DNA of 15,692 bases from Treponema sp. (lineage in GTDB: Bacteria > Spirochaetota > Spirochaetia > Treponematales > Breznakiellaceae), in assembly GCA_031267115.1 (NCBI GenBank), contig JAIRZS010000103.1:1-15692 (forward strand). Reading direction: 5' to 3'. Below, in pieces: positions 14,876-15,692 of the stretch. The notes under the pieces are model-generated. The model made no database searches, was not told the DNA's origin, and saw nothing but the letters and a program-made list of their open reading frames with translations. The first letter of the stretch is position 1, and every line of letters starts with the position of its first letter. Both the position numbers and the translations under genes were made by a program.

Positions 14876-15232
14876 ATGAAAGAACTGCACGAAGGACACG
14901 ACCATTCCCACGGACATGAACATTCCCATGATCACGGGCATGACCACGAACATTGCCATCATGATCACGGCCAGGAGGGGCATGATCATGACCACGGGCA
15001 TTGCGGCCATGATCACGGCGCAGCGCCGGACATGGACAAGATAACCGCTTTTCTGGAGTATATGGCGGAGCATAACGGCCAGCACGCCGAGGAAGTAGGC
15101 TATATTGCCCATCTGCTCCGCCACGCCGGGCAGGACGCCGCCGCCGCTCTGCTTGAGGACGCGGTCAGGGATTTTGAAACCGGGACCGGGAAGATCGTAA
15201 AAGCCCTGGCCCTTGCCAAAGGGGGCGAATAA
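14876..15232 (+). CDS. Small His-rich metal-binding protein, probable nickel chaperone or store
   Basis: 118 residues, not assigned to a named family. Residues 5-47 hold 20 His interspersed with Asp, Gly, Glu and two Cys (27, 43), in HDHGHDH-type runs like those of nickel chaperones such as HypB, UreE and some CooJ proteins. After a short linker, about 52-118 look like two or three amphipathic helices (DMDKITAFLEYMAEHNGQHA onward), with several more His (67, 71, 80, 83). There is no signal peptide, so it should be cytoplasmic. The ATG at 14876 has AGGAGG seven bases upstream, clearly better than the ATG at 14828 inside repeat B. Its stop overlaps the start of the CooT-like gene by one base (TAATG), so the two are coupled. 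Nickel storage or delivery to CODH/ACS is inference from composition and position; binding of other metals is possible. Confidence 0.85.
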   Translation: MKELHEGHDHSHGHEHSHDHGHDHEHCHHDHGQEGHDHDHGHCGHDHGAAPDMDKITAFLEYMAEHNGQHAEEVGYIAHLLRHAGQDAAAALLEDAVRDFETGTGKIVKALALAKGGE

Positions 15233-15684
15233 TGTGCCTTTCCACAGCCTGGGAACTGGACCCCTTCGGGGAAAGAAAAATGCTCTGCGAGCATGTCGCG
15301 GGCCTTTCCGTTGCCGGAAACACCGTTACGCTTACAGACCTCATGGGTAACGAAGTCAGCGTAAGCGGGACGCTCAGGGGGGTGGACCTGGTAAAAAACA
15401 CCATTACCATCAGCACGGCCCCCGCCGCAATTCAGAGTAAAGCCAATACCGTCAAACGCTACGAGAGGATCAGGGAAATATTCAACACCTGCAGCAATTC
15501 CCAGATGCGGGACGTTGATATCTGGGAAATCGAAACCGGCGACATAGACGCCGCGGTGGAAGAATTCTGCCGGGGCAAAGAAGTAAGCTGCGAGAAGTCT
15601 GTCAAACCCGACGGGACCGTCGTATTCGAAATAAACGCCGACGGCCTCTTCCAGCGCGTAAGCTACATGGAACTCGGCGGTTAG
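15232..15684 (+). CDS. CooT-like nickel-binding protein with an extra C-terminal domain
   Basis: Residues 1-60 match the small CooT family: MCLSTAWEL at the start with Cys2 (the nickel ligand known in Rhodospirillum rubrum CooT), then VAGLSVAGNTVTLTDLMGNE and VSVSGTLRGVDLVKNTITI, all beta strands. CooT proteins are usually about 60-70 residues and assist nickel loading of CODH. This one has 150 residues: about 85 more follow, mixed alpha/beta, with Cys87, Cys113 and Cys120 and segments such as RYERIREIFNTCSNSQMRDV and DGTVVFEINADGLFQRVSYM. I do not recognise that part. The gene overlaps the His-rich gene by one base and ends the acs cluster as far as the window shows. The CooT assignment of the N-terminus is good; the function of the fusion is open. 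The symbol is left empty because the protein is not a simple CooT. Confidence 0.82.
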   Translation: MCLSTAWELDPFGERKMLCEHVAGLSVAGNTVTLTDLMGNEVSVSGTLRGVDLVKNTITISTAPAAIQSKANTVKRYERIREIFNTCSNSQMRDVDIWEIETGDIDAAVEEFCRGKEVSCEKSVKPDGTVVFEINADGLFQRVSYMELGG

Positions 15685-15692
15685 TCGCTGCC

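Overview
The window looks like chromosomal DNA from an acetogenic spirochaete. The best guess is a termite-gut Treponema of the T. primitia type. Two things point there: a periplasmic-flagellum sheath gene (flaA) beside other treponeme-style housekeeping genes, and a complete core of the Wood-Ljungdahl carbonyl/methyl branch. The species is inference; no rRNA or other marker gene is present.

Left part (1-6013): a 5'-truncated ATP-grasp protein; an N-acetylmuramoyl-L-alanine amidase; a GerMN-domain membrane protein whose start overlaps the amidase stop; flaA, with its own promoter (a textbook sigma-28 motif overlapping a sigma-70-like one) and a strong terminator; and a RelA/SpoT-type alarmone synthetase fused to TPR repeats. 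The intergenic spaces here are rich in hairpins and dispersed repeats.

Right part (6377-15684), all on + strand: CO dehydrogenase (cooS/acsA), its nickel-insertion ATPase (cooC), acetyl-CoA synthase (acsB), both corrinoid iron-sulfur protein subunits (acsD, acsC), the methyltetrahydrofolate methyltransferase (acsE), a very histidine-rich small protein, and a CooT-like nickel-binding protein with an unrecognised C-terminal extension. Together AcsE loads the methyl group from CH3-THF onto the AcsCD corrinoid protein, CooS makes CO from CO2, and AcsB joins methyl, CO and CoA into acetyl-CoA. CooC and probably the last two genes supply nickel for the C- and A-clusters. cooS-cooC-acsB are tightly packed. 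A strong terminator-like hairpin then separates them from acsD-acsC-acsE, and a dispersed repeat separates those from the two putative nickel-handling genes. Not seen in the window: acsV (corrinoid reductive activator) and the folate branch (fdh, fhs, folD, metF).

Three kinds of dispersed intergenic element appear: (A) a 172-bp element with 12-bp terminal inverted repeats and four internal hairpins in front of cooS (6137-6308), with a shrunken inverted relative at 3009-3072; (B) a G/C-rich element closed by a GGGGGGCC/GGCCCCCC stem at 1105-1271 and 14734-14835; (C) a roughly 32-bp hairpin at 4709-4740 and 13821-13852, with a weaker relative near 11314-11340.
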